A stretch of DNA of 64,000 nt from Periplaneta americana (taxonomy: Eukaryota; Arthropoda; Insecta; Blattodea; Blattidae): contig NC_091119.1 in assembly GCF_040183065.1 (NCBI RefSeq), positions 195,114,043-195,178,042 on the forward strand, given 5' to 3'. A program made the translations under genes and the position numbers. The stretch's first letter is position 1. Each line of letters begins with the position of its first letter. This document shows, piece after piece, positions 10,999 through 21,349 of the stretch. The notes under the pieces are model-generated. The model saw nothing but the letters and a program-made list of their open reading frames with translations. It was not told where the DNA came from and searched no databases.

Positions 10999-11905
10999 AT
11001 TGAAGACCTCCCGGAAAAAGGATGTAACATCAAATTCTTTAAATATGTGATGTAGGTAGAAAAGTAATTTTATGCTCGACCATGCCGAAATGTAGTAATT
11101 ATACACCTGGTAGTAGCCCTTTAATGCACCTTATTAAAGTACACCTATTCATTATAATTCAGTTGTTCAGCCAATGAGAAATCACCATTGTACCATTATA
11201 AAACCGCAAGTATCGATTATTCTCGGATATGCAATCGAAAGACTATTAGCGAAAAGTCACGGAGGCTGGAAATCCAATATTGTCGCAGAAGGTTATGTTC
11301 TGTTACTATAATAATTAGCGTTAATTGTAAATAATATTCAAATAAATTCAATTTGTCATCTCGTTTTTCAATTCTAAATCAATTTCCAGGTTATATCAAG
11401 ACTAATCTTCATGTTATTCTCTAGATTATATCAAGTCAATGACATTCGTGCCTCGGAAAAAATCAATACTTTCGCGTCTGCGCACATCTCACAATTCAGG
11501 TCAGTTCCGCTCCTCACTTACATAACCATAACATGAATACTTACGAATAATTTCAAGTTGGAAATATGGTCCAGCATAAAAAGTCGTATGAAACTTGCCT
11601 ATAATGGTAATTAAGACGATTGTATGAAAATTATGAAACTCGATTGAGCTCGTTTCATAAACAAACATACTCGCGTCTTAATTACTACCATTATAGGCTC
11701 GTTGCATAATGTACTATTAAAGCATTTTATTTATAAAAAAAATTATTGCATTCAATGGCTGAATAAACTTGTATCCTTGATTAGTGAAATGGTTCTGCTA
11801 GTAAATATAGGACTAATGAAATATACCCCTGAAATAATTTTTCTTTCTCCTGAAACATGAATTACAGTTTTGTTGGTTACATCCTTATTCCGGAGAGTCT
11901 TCAAT
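10999..11905. mobile_element. TIR element T (filled copy)
   Basis: Inverted ends ATTGAAGACCTCCCGGAAAA and the reverse complement of CGGAGAGTCTTCAAT, followed inside by GGATGTAAC on both sides (~30-bp TIR). It has no ORF and is non-autonomous. Without the nested element P it would be ~260 bp, matching the solo copy at 16898-17162 (265 bp). Superfamily unassigned. Confidence 0.8.
11073..11716 (+). mobile_element. element P (copy 1), 644 bp, flanked by TTA
   Basis: Its ends are set by comparison with the solo element T at 16898-17162: sequence from TGCTCGACCATGCCG to GCATAATGTACTA is extra. TTA flanks it at 11070-11072 and 11717-11719. No transposase ORF is seen. The last ~110 bp form a near-perfect hairpin (CCTATAATGGTAATTAAGAC against GTCTTAATTACTACCATTAT). 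ATGCTCGACCAT near the start recurs inverted internally (GGTCCAGCATAAAAAG, about 11570). Other copies are at 52892-53548 and 56465-57105. Family not recognised. Confidence 0.8.
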
Positions 11906-12095
11906 TGTTTGTATACATCTGAAGTCTGATTAGTGTAATATGTTACTACTCAGCGATGTATGCAAAGGAGGGGGGAAAGAAACTGGCCACTCTACTCCAT
12001 TATCTCCTGGCTTAGTTGCCTCAGGAATGTTGCCTTATTGGTGTCACTTATGATGTTCAAACCTGTCTTCGGGCAGTTGACTACACAACAACAAC

Positions 12096-12540
12096 ATGGC
12101 TAAAAAACTTAAAGAATTGTTTAATAATAGCCTATTACGTTTTTGTACAAAATATGTGGATAATTTTCCTAACTCCAAGAAACTTGCATGGTAAGTTTTG
12201 CCAATATTTGCGTCAACTTGCTCGTATGAATCAAGCTTCTCTGGCATAAATGTAAGTAGCTTATAGAATTGTTACAGAAATAAATGGTCAAACAGTTCCT
12301 TTCAAGATGATTTAAGATTATTCACCACCTCTTACATTCCAACCTAGATAAAATCTCTTGTGAATATTATGCTCACTTCTCTGATTAAGGGTACACCGAG
12401 GCGAAATTACACTTTTCTACACTGTTCAAACTAGCTAGAGATCAGTTATTATGCTAGCCTACATATAATTCTTTTTTATAATCTTCTCCATACACTACGA
12501 ATCGTCGCTGTACTGGACCAAGTGTTATATAATTATTATT
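12096..12540. other. no recognisable feature
   Basis: AT-rich. Only short frames, no supported gene. Confidence 0.5.
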
Positions 12541-12757
12541 ATGTTTTATTTAACAACGTTCGCAACTGCAGAGGTTTTATCAGCGTCGCCGGTGTGCCGG
12601 AATTTTGTCCCGCAGGAGTTCTTTTACATGCTAGTAAATCTACTGACATGAGCCTGTCGCATTTAAACGCTTAAATGCCATCGACCTGGGTCGGGATCGA
12701 ACACGCAACCTCGAGCATAGAAGGTCAGCCCTATACCAACTACGCTACCGAGGCCGA
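12541..12757 (-). repeat. tRNA-derived SINE family C
   Basis: On the minus strand the head is CGGCCTCGGTAGCGTAGTTG with A box GTAGCGTAGTTGGTATAG and B box TGTTCGATCCC. The body follows (GTCGATGGCATTTAAGCG, GCGACAGGCTCATGTCAGTA) and ends at GTTGTTAAATAAAACAT. The same family is at 39376-39607. Confidence 0.9.
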
Positions 12758-12889
12758 CAATAATGTGTGACTGTCACACTTTTACTACGTCATACTATTT
12801 TTGACCAATAAAACGGTACGAAAGGACGTGTTTCAACTAATCATGGCTGTTTATCGATACAATTTTACCACTTCCCTAGCATTTGTTTA

Positions 12890-13195
12890 TTTTGTCCCAT
12901 CTACTGACGAGCCCGAACCGAGATTCCGGAGCTCCAAGCTCTTAGAACCTAAATCAACATCGGAAACCCGTACTACCGCCGGACTTCATCCCAGCCTAAT
13001 TTACTATTACAGATGAGAGATGAAATGAGGGGGAAGTAGAGAATGTTGGTGGAATGAAAGAGGGAAACGGGAGTACCCCGAGAAAAACTCTTGCAACGTT
13101 TGTTTTGACCACCACAAATTTCCACTCAGAACTGAGCAGAATTCGAACTCGAGCTTCCTGGATGGAAGGGCGGCGAGTATTGCAGTAGTAAGTTT
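12890..13195 (-). repeat. probable SINE-like repeat
   Basis: A higher-GC segment with a minus-strand B-box-like GAGTTCGAATTCTGC (about 13140-13154) and the motif GGGAGTACCCCGAGAAAAA, which resembles the body of SINE family D (34222-34637, 51104-51475). Ends are undefined. Confidence 0.4.
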
Positions 13196-13759
13196 GATTT
13201 CTCCCTGTATACTAGCAATGGCTGGGTTTCATCCGAAAGTTCTAACATTTTATTTCATTTAATAGGTTTAGTCCGTCATCTCGTTCAAATTATGCCAGTT
13301 AATCGCTTACCTAGGATATTATTAAATTATAAACCAAAAGAAACCCAAAATATAGGAAGACCGATGGATAGATCAATTTTTATAGTCGTATAACGGGAAT
13401 GGGTTACCCAGAACTGCAAAGGAAAGAAGGAGATTTGGATTTTGCTTATTGATGATTTCAGTCTATTTATTTTCTTTGACGAGGTGAATGAAACAACGGG
13501 TCCGGATGAAGTTAATAAGGCATGTAATATTTTATATGGCAATGCTTTGAATTACGATAAAGGTATTACCAGAATTTACTTTGAAAAATTATTAAGCTCT
13601 GCTCTTACTATGGCATCCAATTATCCTTATCATCTTCGATTAAAATAAAAACCCTCTGTCTTTCTAGTCGGCCATAATGGAGATATCATATCTGGCCAAT
13701 TACTTGGATCAAAAGCAGAGACATGGTATGCAATTACATCGAATCGACCTACTTGTAAG

Positions 13760-14000
13760 CGGTTTGTGGATTGAAATATAGCGACAGAAGAACACGACCT
13801 CTCCCTTCTGCATCGTTTCGTGCCCGGGTTGCATTTAGACAGAGCGGTAACCTTGCGTTCCGAGTGCCCAGGGCGTCTTCCAGCCCGTCCGTGGTGTCGT
13901 GTGCCACGATCGTGGTGCAATTCGTCTGGCCTCGCATGTGGTGCAACACGGCGATTGACATAGTAGAGGCTGCCTTCTCGCACGAATTCCATTGTGTTCA
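13760..14000. other. GC-rich patch with open frames on both strands
   Basis: About 240 bp that is clearly GC-richer than its surroundings, with CpG dinucleotides. A 79-codon frame lies on + (13771-14010), with longer frames on minus (13630-14007 and 13835-14242). I recognise no domain in any of them. It could be an exon relic, a CpG-island fragment or an unrecognised repeat. Confidence 0.35.
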
Positions 14001-14279
14001 AGTACACTAGAGTTAATGAAACTTAGAGTTTTAGTAATTATCTTTAATCTGTTTCTATTGATTGGTTGTATACAGAACTTGTAGCAAGATCTCTTCTTCC
14101 TAAATCTGCCCATGTCACTGCTTTCTCTTGGATTATATTGCAAAATTTGTTCTGAGTACCTCTCTTCGATCATTCTCTCTTGTATTTGGGTTATCTTTCT
14201 TGTTTTTTTTCTATACAGAGTGGAAGTGAAATAATCTTGCAAATTGAAAGGGACGATAGGCTACACTGAAATGAACAGA

Positions 14280-14291
14280 AAATTATACTAC
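14280..14291. repeat. target-site duplication, left
   Basis: AAATTATACTAC, repeated exactly at 14886-14897, bounding the LINE copy at 14292-14885. Confidence 0.9.
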
Positions 14292-14885
14292 GTACTCACT
14301 TACTTACTGGCTTTTAAGGAATCTGGAGGTTCATTGCCGCCCTCACATAATCCCGCCATTGGTCCCTATCCTGAGCAAGATTAATCCATTCTCTATCATC
14401 ATATCCCACCTCCCTCAAATCCATGTTAATATTATCTTCCCATATACGTCTCGGCCTCCCCAAAGGTCTTTTTCCCTCCGGCCTCCCAACTAACTCTCTA
14501 TATGCATTTCTGGATTAGCCCACATGTGCTACATGCCCTGCCCATCTCAAACGTCTGGATTTAATGTTCCTAATTATGTCAGGTAAAGAATAAAATGCGT
14601 GCAGTTCTGTGTTGTGTAACTTTCTCCATTCTCCTGTAACTTCATCCCTATTAGCCCCAAATATTTTCCTAAGAACCTTATTCTCAAATACCCTTAACCT
14701 ATGTTCCTCTCTCAAATTGAGAGACCAAGTTTCACAACCATAAAGAACAACCGGTAATATAACTGTTTTATAAATTCTAACTTTCAGATTTTTTGACAGC
14801 AGACTTGATGATAAAAGCTTCTCAACCGAATAATAACAGGCATTTCCCATATTTATCCTGTGTTTAATTTCCTCCCGAGTATCAT
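14292..14885 (-). mobile_element. RTE-like LINE, 5'-truncated 3' end (copy B)
   Basis: The minus-strand frame 14515-14916 encodes the LINE C-terminal region ([39 protein letters not shown]), then the terminal DLREVGYDDREWI-type block in a shifted frame. It ends in the (GTAA)n tail now seen as ACTTACTTACT at 14297. A 12-bp target duplication brackets it exactly, so the ends and the ~594-bp insertion length are firm. It is 5'-truncated close to where copy A is, and inactive. Confidence 0.9.
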
Positions 14886-14897
14886 AAATTATACTAC

Positions 14898-15438
14898 TTT
14901 TTGTGATTAAATGCACGGTTAATTAGAAAATTAAGTTTGAAGTTTCAGCAGTCCGGCAACATCGCCGCTAACACACTCTACTCGTGATACAGATGTGAGA
15001 TGTCAACGACCTCGGTGCGTATCGTTAGGCGAGCTGCTCTCTGCCGCGACGTTATAATTTGTTTGCATCGTGCAGTGGCTTCAAATTATAGGTTTTGAAA
15101 TTAAATTATCACGAAAATCGTCCACGCTATTGAAATACGCCAGAGTCATAAATTATTCTTTATTAGATTTTCTATCGATATGGACAAAAATCATGATTCT
15201 ACTCGCAATAGCTACCGAATAAGATGTTGTTAAAGATTTGAGAAAAAAAAACATTTTTTTCTTCTAAAAAACTATGAACTTTTCACCAATATGATATTAT
15301 AGTTTTTTTTTTGTCACATACAACATGAGATATTCACTCTGAAAATCTGGAAGGATATTTCACTTCCACCCCGTATAGGCCTATATCTCTGATGAAAATT
15401 CAGGACACTATTCAAATATTTGGAACTTCGTAAACTTA
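14898..15438. other. no recognisable feature
   Basis: AT-rich. No supported feature. Confidence 0.5.
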
Positions 15439-15640
15439 CCAACATAGCTCAGGCGGTAGTTGCGTTTGTCTACTCGCCTGCTGATTTGAGACTGCGCTTG
15501 GGTTTAGTTCGAATACCGGTTCGATTGATTTTATGGTTGGATTTTTTTTTCGATATTTTCCCCAAGCGTCAGGTACTTCCAAAATGAATCCTCCAATTCG
15601 TCTCTCCAGATACCACCTGGACCTTATTAAAAAGAGTTGA
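15439..15640 (+). repeat. decayed tRNA-derived SINE
   Basis: A-box-like TAGCTCAGGCGGTAG near 15446 and B-box-like CGGTTCGATTGA near 15518. A body with GGTTGGATTTTTTTTTCGA and CCAAGCGTCAGGTACTTCC follows. It is similar in layout to family B but diverged. Confidence 0.55.
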
Positions 15641-15647
15641 TTGTTAT

Positions 15648-16774
15648 CTACACTAATAATAAATCTGTAGCCGAAATTTTTCTGGTAATTTTGCATTTTC
15701 CAAAAATAATTGGTCCTAACATATATAATTAACCACCCTGAAACCGAAAATCGCTTTTTTGAAATTTTTGTTTGTATGTCTGTCTGTCTGTCTGTCAGTA
15801 TGTTTGTTACCTTTTCACGCGATAATGGCTGAACGGATTTCGATGAAAATTGGAATATAAATTAAGTTCGTTGTGGCTTAGATTTTAGGCTATATGGCAT
15901 TCAAAATACATTATTTAAAAGGGGGGTTATAAGGGGGGTCTGAATTAAATAAATCTAAATATCTCGCTTATTATTGATTTTTGTGAAAAATGTTACATAA
16001 CAAAAGTTTCTTTTCACATAATTTCCGATAAGTTTTATTCCTTGAAAAATTTTGATAGGACTGATATTTAATGAGATAAATGAGTTTTAAAATTAAAATT
16101 CCTGCCATCTAAGGCCGTGTAATGAATTAAAAAAAAATGACTTCGTCTATAAGGGGCCTTGGACAGCAACAATCGAAAGCTATGAAAGATAGCCTACAGA
16201 GAATGTTTCTGTGTTTGCATGAAGTAATATCGGAAGCTAAATTAACCGATTTGTATAATTAATTATTATTTCACCATTGGAAAGTGTAGTTTCTCTAGAT
16301 GGACATAATGCTATAATGTTATTACAGTAACTTCTGATATAATATAATATAATATTAAATAATAATTAAGTTATTTGAAGGGTTCAGAACCATAGTGGGC
16401 CAAGCGCCATTTACTGAATACGTAGAAAACAAGGATTAAAATTAAGTTGTTACCATAATTCAATGGAAACCTATAAGAAGTAAAATAAAATATACACATT
16501 AAATCTAAATGATGTCAATCTTCATTAAACTATGGTTGCATGTAATAAAAATTAAGAAACATGTTAAAGGGATTCTCATTGCACCAAATGAGTGTCTCTG
16601 GACCAAAATGATCGCATTTTAATTATTTGGATGCAATTTAAATCAAGTAACATATTAAACGATTTATCCTTCTATCAAACACGAATGTTCCCTGGATCAA
16701 ATGTCCTATTTTAATTATGTAATTACTTTATATTTATTGCTAACGGGTGCAGCGGAGCGCACGGGTACGGCTAG
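15648..16774 (+). mobile_element. non-autonomous Helitron (copy H2)
   Basis: Starts TCTACACTAATAATAAATC after host A (15647). Ends with the hairpin ACGGGTGCAGCGGAGCGCAC and GGTACGGCTAG before host T (16775). It is 1127 bp against 964 bp for H1. The extra internal segment is around 16340-16560. No Rep/Hel coding. Confidence 0.88.
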
Positions 16775-16897
16775 TATTACAATACAGTTTTAATTTTTTA
16801 ATATTGTTACATAATCTTACAGATTGAAGGGGGCGAAAGATTACATTGAAATAAATAAAAAAACCTATTATGGGTTTTAAAATTAAGTGAATGGTTA

Positions 16898-17162
16898 ATT
16901 GAAGACTTCCTCGGAAAAAGGATGTAACATCAGATTTTTTTTTAATGTGTGATGTTGGTGGAAAAAGTAATTTTAAAGAATTTATTTATAAAAATTAATT
17001 ATTGCTTTTAATGGCTGAATAAACTTGTTTCCTTATATAGTCAAATGGTTGTGATAGTAAATATAGGCCTAAGGAAATATGCCCATGAAATTATTTTTCT
17101 TTCTCCTGAGACATGAATTACAATTTTGTTGGTTACATCTTTATTCCGAGCAGGTATTCAAT
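16898..17162. mobile_element. TIR element T (solo copy)
   Basis: A 265-bp element with inverted ends ATTGAAGACTTCCTCGGAAA / GAGCAGGTATTCAAT and inner GGATGTAAC/GTTACATC. It is continuous through AAAGTAATTTTAAAGAATTT, where the copy at 10999-11905 carries element P. It is thus the paralogous empty site. TA lies at both outer edges. Confidence 0.8.
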
Positions 17163-17331
17163 TATAAAAATTAGGCTGAAAATTTGGCATATGCTTGCCG
17201 TCGGCTCACGTACGAAAGCACTTACGCACTCGGTCTGAACAGCTGAGTTCAGTCCCAAAGGGTCGTATTCTTAGCGCGGGCTTCCGGTGGATGATCAGCG
17301 AACTAACGTTTTTCGTATTCATAAACCAGTG

Positions 17332-17559
17332 AATTGAATTGAAAGGGGAGAATTGGGAGGACAAATTTAAAAGGTACGCAAAACGTGTCCTTGCAAGGGG
17401 TTCGGGGCTGCAAGAAACTAAATATGTGAGCTCCAAGCCTGTTGGCCACTAGTCTCACTCCGGGTTATGCTGCTCCACTGAAAGAGCTCTAGAAAATTTT
17501 GAAGGGGAAAACCGAAAATGGACGTAACCTCTTAGGTACCACATACGCGAGGGGAACTG
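17332..17559 (-). repeat. SINE-like retroposon with (CAATT)n tail, 10-bp TSD
   Basis: A 228-bp insertion bracketed exactly by TAAACCAGTG (17322-17331 and 17560-17569). Read on minus it starts AGTTCCCCTCGCGTATGTGG and ends CCTTTCAATTCAATT, a pentanucleotide tail. No clear tRNA boxes, so the head type is unknown. Confidence 0.7.
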
Positions 17560-17594
17560 TAAACCAGTGTTAGCGATAGGATATGATATGATAT

Positions 17595-18060
17595 TTTATT
17601 TTTATTTTTTATTTATTTATTTATGCCTATAACAGGGCAAGCCCCAATTATAATAGACAGTACAGATATTCGTTTACAAAAAAGAAAAAAACATAGATAA
17701 TATGAAAAAAAGAGATGAAACAGATACAAGTGTAAATACAAATTAAAATGGAAAATGAGAAAAGGAAAGAAAAAAAAAAAGAACAGACAAATAGATACTA
17801 CCTAAATAAGAGATACAGATATAGATACAAAATGAAAAATAGAAAATAAAATACATGACAAATAGTTAAATATAGATATCATAGCCAAAAATGTAAAATG
17901 TAGTTATAATTGGTAAATTACAGAGTAACAAATAGCAATATTACATAAAATCAACAACCTTCAGTATATTAATAAGAAAATGTTTGTATTCCATGTAAGA
18001 AATGCAGATATCTAGATCCCTTGTTTTATATATTTCATTGAAATTTGAACACATTTTTAA
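17595..18060 (-). repeat. LINE 3'-UTR-like AT-rich segment
   Basis: The left edge is ATTTATTTATTTATGCC followed by GGGCAAGCCCC. A minus-strand reading ends in TAAATAAATAAAT, as in CR1-type 3' UTRs seen elsewhere in this window. It interrupts the GATAT microsatellite. Confidence 0.4.
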
Positions 18061-18062
18061 CA

Positions 18063-18145
18063 CACACATATGATATGATATGATATGATATGATATGATA
18101 TGATATATGATATGATGTGATATGATATGATATGATATGACATGA
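18063..18145 (+). repeat. (GATAT)n microsatellite
   Basis: About 15 near-perfect pentamer repeats (TGATATGATATGATA). A matching short tract at 17581-17597 lies on the other side of the LINE-like segment. Confidence 0.9.
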
Positions 18146-18228
18146 TTCGATTCCTGTACAGGTAGCCAGTCGATAGCCGGGGCTAGTTTAGCACGCGCTA
18201 GCTAGCGAAATGTCTGTGAATAGCACCC

Positions 18229-18902
18229 TTAGTCTCTCCAGTAGGGACGCCAGGAAGGATATAATGATACGTGTTAAATTTTTATTTAATTTTCAAGAAA
18301 CCGTCCATTTTATTGAAAACCTGCAAAGGGATAAAGCATTCCTTGTCAGTTTGCATAATGATAAAAGTAAAAATCAGAATCGTACGGATAGTATTTATCG
18401 AATAAAACAGCGCTAACATTTAGAATTTTTTTTTTTAGAAAACTATTAATTTGGAATTAATATGGTATTGGAATTTTTGTTGTACACTATGGAAGGAATA
18501 AGTTGTTAAAATATGCATATAATAAGTCTGAAAAATATTTTGTACTTATGAAACCCACGTTCAAAATAACGTGCATGAGGTCAGTACAAATATTGAATAG
18601 AGTTTTCTGGGAAAATATTTACGTACCTCCGGCGTAACGTTAAAACTTGATGCAAGTCGTTGAAACTGGTTCATAGAGGTTTGGAATTCATAACAACTAA
18701 AGGTATTGGGAAATTGTACTGTATATGAATTGTTTGTTATTCTGAAGGTCCATCGAAAGTCTAGAGTCTATTTTTAAAGACAATGCAGAGAGGTTGGAGA
18801 AACTGTGAAATGAAAGTGGAGAGAAGCCGTAAAATATACAGGGTGCAAGTGAAATAACTGCACCTTTTCAGAGCGAATAGCTCATGTTCTTTTATTTATT
18901 TT
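18229..18902. other. no recognisable feature
   Basis: No supported gene. The 68-codon frame 18210-18416 begins inside the TIR and shows no known domain. Confidence 0.5.
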
Positions 18903-20062
18903 AATTGGTTATTTAACGACGCTGTATCAACTACTAGGTTATTTAGCGTCGATGAGATTGGTGATAGCGAGATGATATTTGGCGAGATGAGGCCGAGGAT
19001 TCGTCATACGAGGGGGATCCAGGAAATAACGACCGTTTTGTTGTAATAATTAAAAATATATATATATTTATTTGAAAAAACAAATTCTGTTACATAACTG
19101 AAGCTTCCTTTACTTCTCTACATAATCACCACCTACATTTAAACATTTGTCATATCTGTTCACTAGCTTTAGAATTCCTGTGTTATACTCCTCTGCCGCC
19201 AGTTCATTAAGCCAGGTGTTCACTGTCTTCTTCAACTCTTCATCACTTCCAAAACGCGTACCACCCAGAAGTGGGGCTGCTCCATTTCACTGATGATTCC
19301 CAAGTATTATAGAAGGATTAAGTCATTCAGCTTAGGAAAAGGTGAAAATCGCTAGGAGCATGGTCTGGACTATAGGGCGGATGATCAAAGATTTCCCAAC
19401 CGAATTGATCCAGCAATTCTCGAGTTGAAGCAGCAGTGTGCGGGCGGGCACAGATTTTGTGGTAGCCAAGATGTTGCGACACAACTTCACCAAGCAAAGA
19501 ACGAGAAATGTCAGGAAAGTCAATATGCAATTCATCGAGTGATGTGCGCCTGTCTTGCAAGATTCTGTCGTTCACTTTAGTCTTCAGGTCTTCTGTGATG
19601 AGTGATGGGCGTCCGGGTCGATTTTCATCGTGGACATTTGTTCGCCCATTTTTGAACATTTCGCCATTTTTGAACATTTCGCATCATTTTCTCACATTTC
19701 TTTCATTCATTACAGTATCACCATACACTTCTTTCAATTGCCGGTAAATTTCTGCAGGTTTCGAATGTCGGGCATTCAAAAATCGAATAACACTCCTCAC
19801 CTCACAGTCGGCGGGATTATCAATCACGTCGTTCATTTTGAAGTAACACAAAATGCACAATGGCGATTTCTTGCAACCAGTACTCACAAGATTATGAGAA
19901 CACATGTTAAGGAAGCCAGTTGACCTTCAAACAAGGAAGGGGAGTCAGCTGCGCGGCGGATATGCGCGAACGGTCGTTATTTCCTGGATCCCCCTCGTAG
20001 ATTACCTTGAATTCACATTACGGTTGGGGAAAACTTCGGAAAAACCCCAACCAGGTATTGGC
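18903..20062 (-). repeat. tRNA-derived SINE family B, split by a mariner
   Basis: The SINE tail GGTTATTTAACGACGCTGTA runs to ATTCGTCATA at 19008. The SINE resumes at TAGATTACC (19997) and goes on with ACGGTTGGGGAAAACTTCGG and CCCCAACCAGGTA. Joined at the TA, the body matches intact family-B copies (for example 54491-54745). The tRNA head is lost. Confidence 0.85.
19009..19996 (-). mobile_element. mariner element, internally deleted, within SINE B
   Basis: Perfect 29-bp TIRs starting CGAGGGGGATCCAGGAAATA, with TA on both sides (19007-19008, 19997-19998). The minus strand encodes a mariner transposase. The N-terminal HTH is at 19905-19684 (VIRFLNARHSKPAEIYRQL, KEVYGDTVMNERNVRKW). The linker is DENRPGRPSL. 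After LLGEVVSQHLGYHK the frame jumps to ARPHTAASTRELLDQFGWEI and HPPYSPDHAPSDFHLF (third aspartate). The C-terminus is near 19110-19250 (WLNELAAEEYN, DKCLNVGGDY). About 130 residues holding the first two catalytic aspartates are deleted. A 19-bp direct duplication near 19648-19685 shifts the frame. It is 988 bp against ~1.3 kb for a full mariner, so non-autonomous. Confidence 0.93.
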
Positions 20063-20879
20063 ATAGAAATAATGATTTTCACAATTTACTATGTGTAGGA
20101 TGCCATTAACACCAAAATATGTTTCATATTTAATATGATTTGATACAATTTTCATATGTCATAAAAACCTTCAAACTTTTTTATACTTTGCATGATTTTT
20201 CACCAGCGTTAGTATTTCTGTAAATATCACTGAACCGCGCTTTCCAGATATTACAAGGAAACGTTTAAAATCCCAAGCATCCAAAGAAACTCTAGGCGGC
20301 TTCTTATTATCGTCAGATTCTGTTGATTTCTATTTTTCACAACAAAAGTATAGCTGAGCGCGGCAGTATCTATGTTAGTAGGTTCAACACGAACCGGTTC
20401 GTTAGCTGCTAACTGGATTCGCAATTTCCACTTGGCTCTTATAAGTTGTTGCAATATTCTGCGCTCCAATTACAGCATTCCAGCATCGGTATGTACCTGC
20501 CGTGCTGTTCCCACATGCGGCGAAGAGCTGCTGTATTGGAATATGATTCAGTGGGCGGCAAATAGTTATTCAAAAGTTTAAGCATCGTACCGTGGAGGTT
20601 GTAGTATGGAAGACGGAAATGCAATTAAGCATCATTTCGCAATTAGTAGTAGATTAGCTGTTTGAGGATTTAATTTACATACGGGTATAAATAAGAGAAT
20701 ACTGACGTGATTTTCTATATTATTACAAGATGTATCATTGTCATCATCATAGTCATCTTCAGCAACATAGTTACCATGCAGGCTGGCATCCATTTTATAA
20801 TATAAACTAATAAAGTAACTATTAACTAGCCATTAAAATCTAAATAATTTCATCTGAATATAAAAAATATCTATAATCA
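20063..20879. other. no recognisable feature
   Basis: Short frames on both strands (20251-20624) show no known domain. Confidence 0.5.
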
Positions 20880-21130
20880 GTTTATAAATCATTAGGAAGG
20901 TGGGGGACATAAACCTTGTCTTTCACGACTACCCAAAGAAAAAAATCGCACGGTGTGAGATCGGGATTCCTTGATGGCCACCATGCGAGAGCGCGGTTGT
21001 CGTCTGTTGCACAGCCAATCCAGCGCTATGGAAGTGTTTCGTCAGATAATTTATAATACCCCGGTGCCAGTCATCCTGTTGGAAGATGAAGTTCCCCCCT
21101 CCTCATGCAGTTGAGGCAGTTCCTAAACCT
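20880..21130 (-). pseudogene. Tc1/mariner-like transposase fragment
   Basis: The minus strand reads a QQD-like block (QQDDWHRGIINYL), then AWWPSRNPDLTPCDFFLW and KDKVYVPP. This is the C-terminal catalytic block (third acidic residue within PDLTPCDFFLW) of the lineage also seen at 7627-8685 and 58072-58480. Frames are interrupted, no TIRs are apparent, and the remainder is missing. Confidence 0.75.
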
Positions 21131-21349
21131 AACAGCGCAAAATGTATGTCGGTATCATATATAGTTTTTTGTTTCATATGACATTGAAATGTCAATTTCT
21201 TTCGTAGTAACCATAATACAGTGTGGTAATGATAGCTATAAACTGCGAAAATTATATAGACAGTATAAAATATCTAGTGGAATTTAATAATTTCTTATAA
21301 TTTTACTTTTATTTTGTAAAGTATCAAGTTTTTAAGATTTATTGTAGCC

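Larger units (their letters stand above)
10957..12095 (+). repeat. repeat R1 (copy b), split by element T
   Basis: R1 sequence runs from TACATCTCACTTGCTTATAT to about 10998 and resumes at about 11906 (TGTTTGTATACATCTGAAG) through GTTGACTACACAACAACAAC. Copy a at 7741-7985 is continuous across this point, so the intervening ~907 bp is an insertion. Confidence 0.75.
17260..18228. mobile_element. composite TIR element built around GATAT repeats
   Basis: Inverted ends GGGTCGTATTC (17260-17270) and GAATAGCACCC (18218-18228). Inside are a SINE-like insertion (17332-17559), an AT-rich LINE-3'-UTR-like segment (about 17595-18060) and a (GATAT)n tract. The inner right part GTAGCCAGTCGATAGCCGGG and GCTAGCTAGCGAAATGTCTG looks like the inner TIR region. 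It is an old non-autonomous element accumulated through several insertions. Exact superfamily unknown. Confidence 0.5.

Noticed and set aside
13630-14242. Arg-rich minus-strand frames as a coding gene
   Set aside because: Arg/His richness follows from high GC content. No motif supports a protein.
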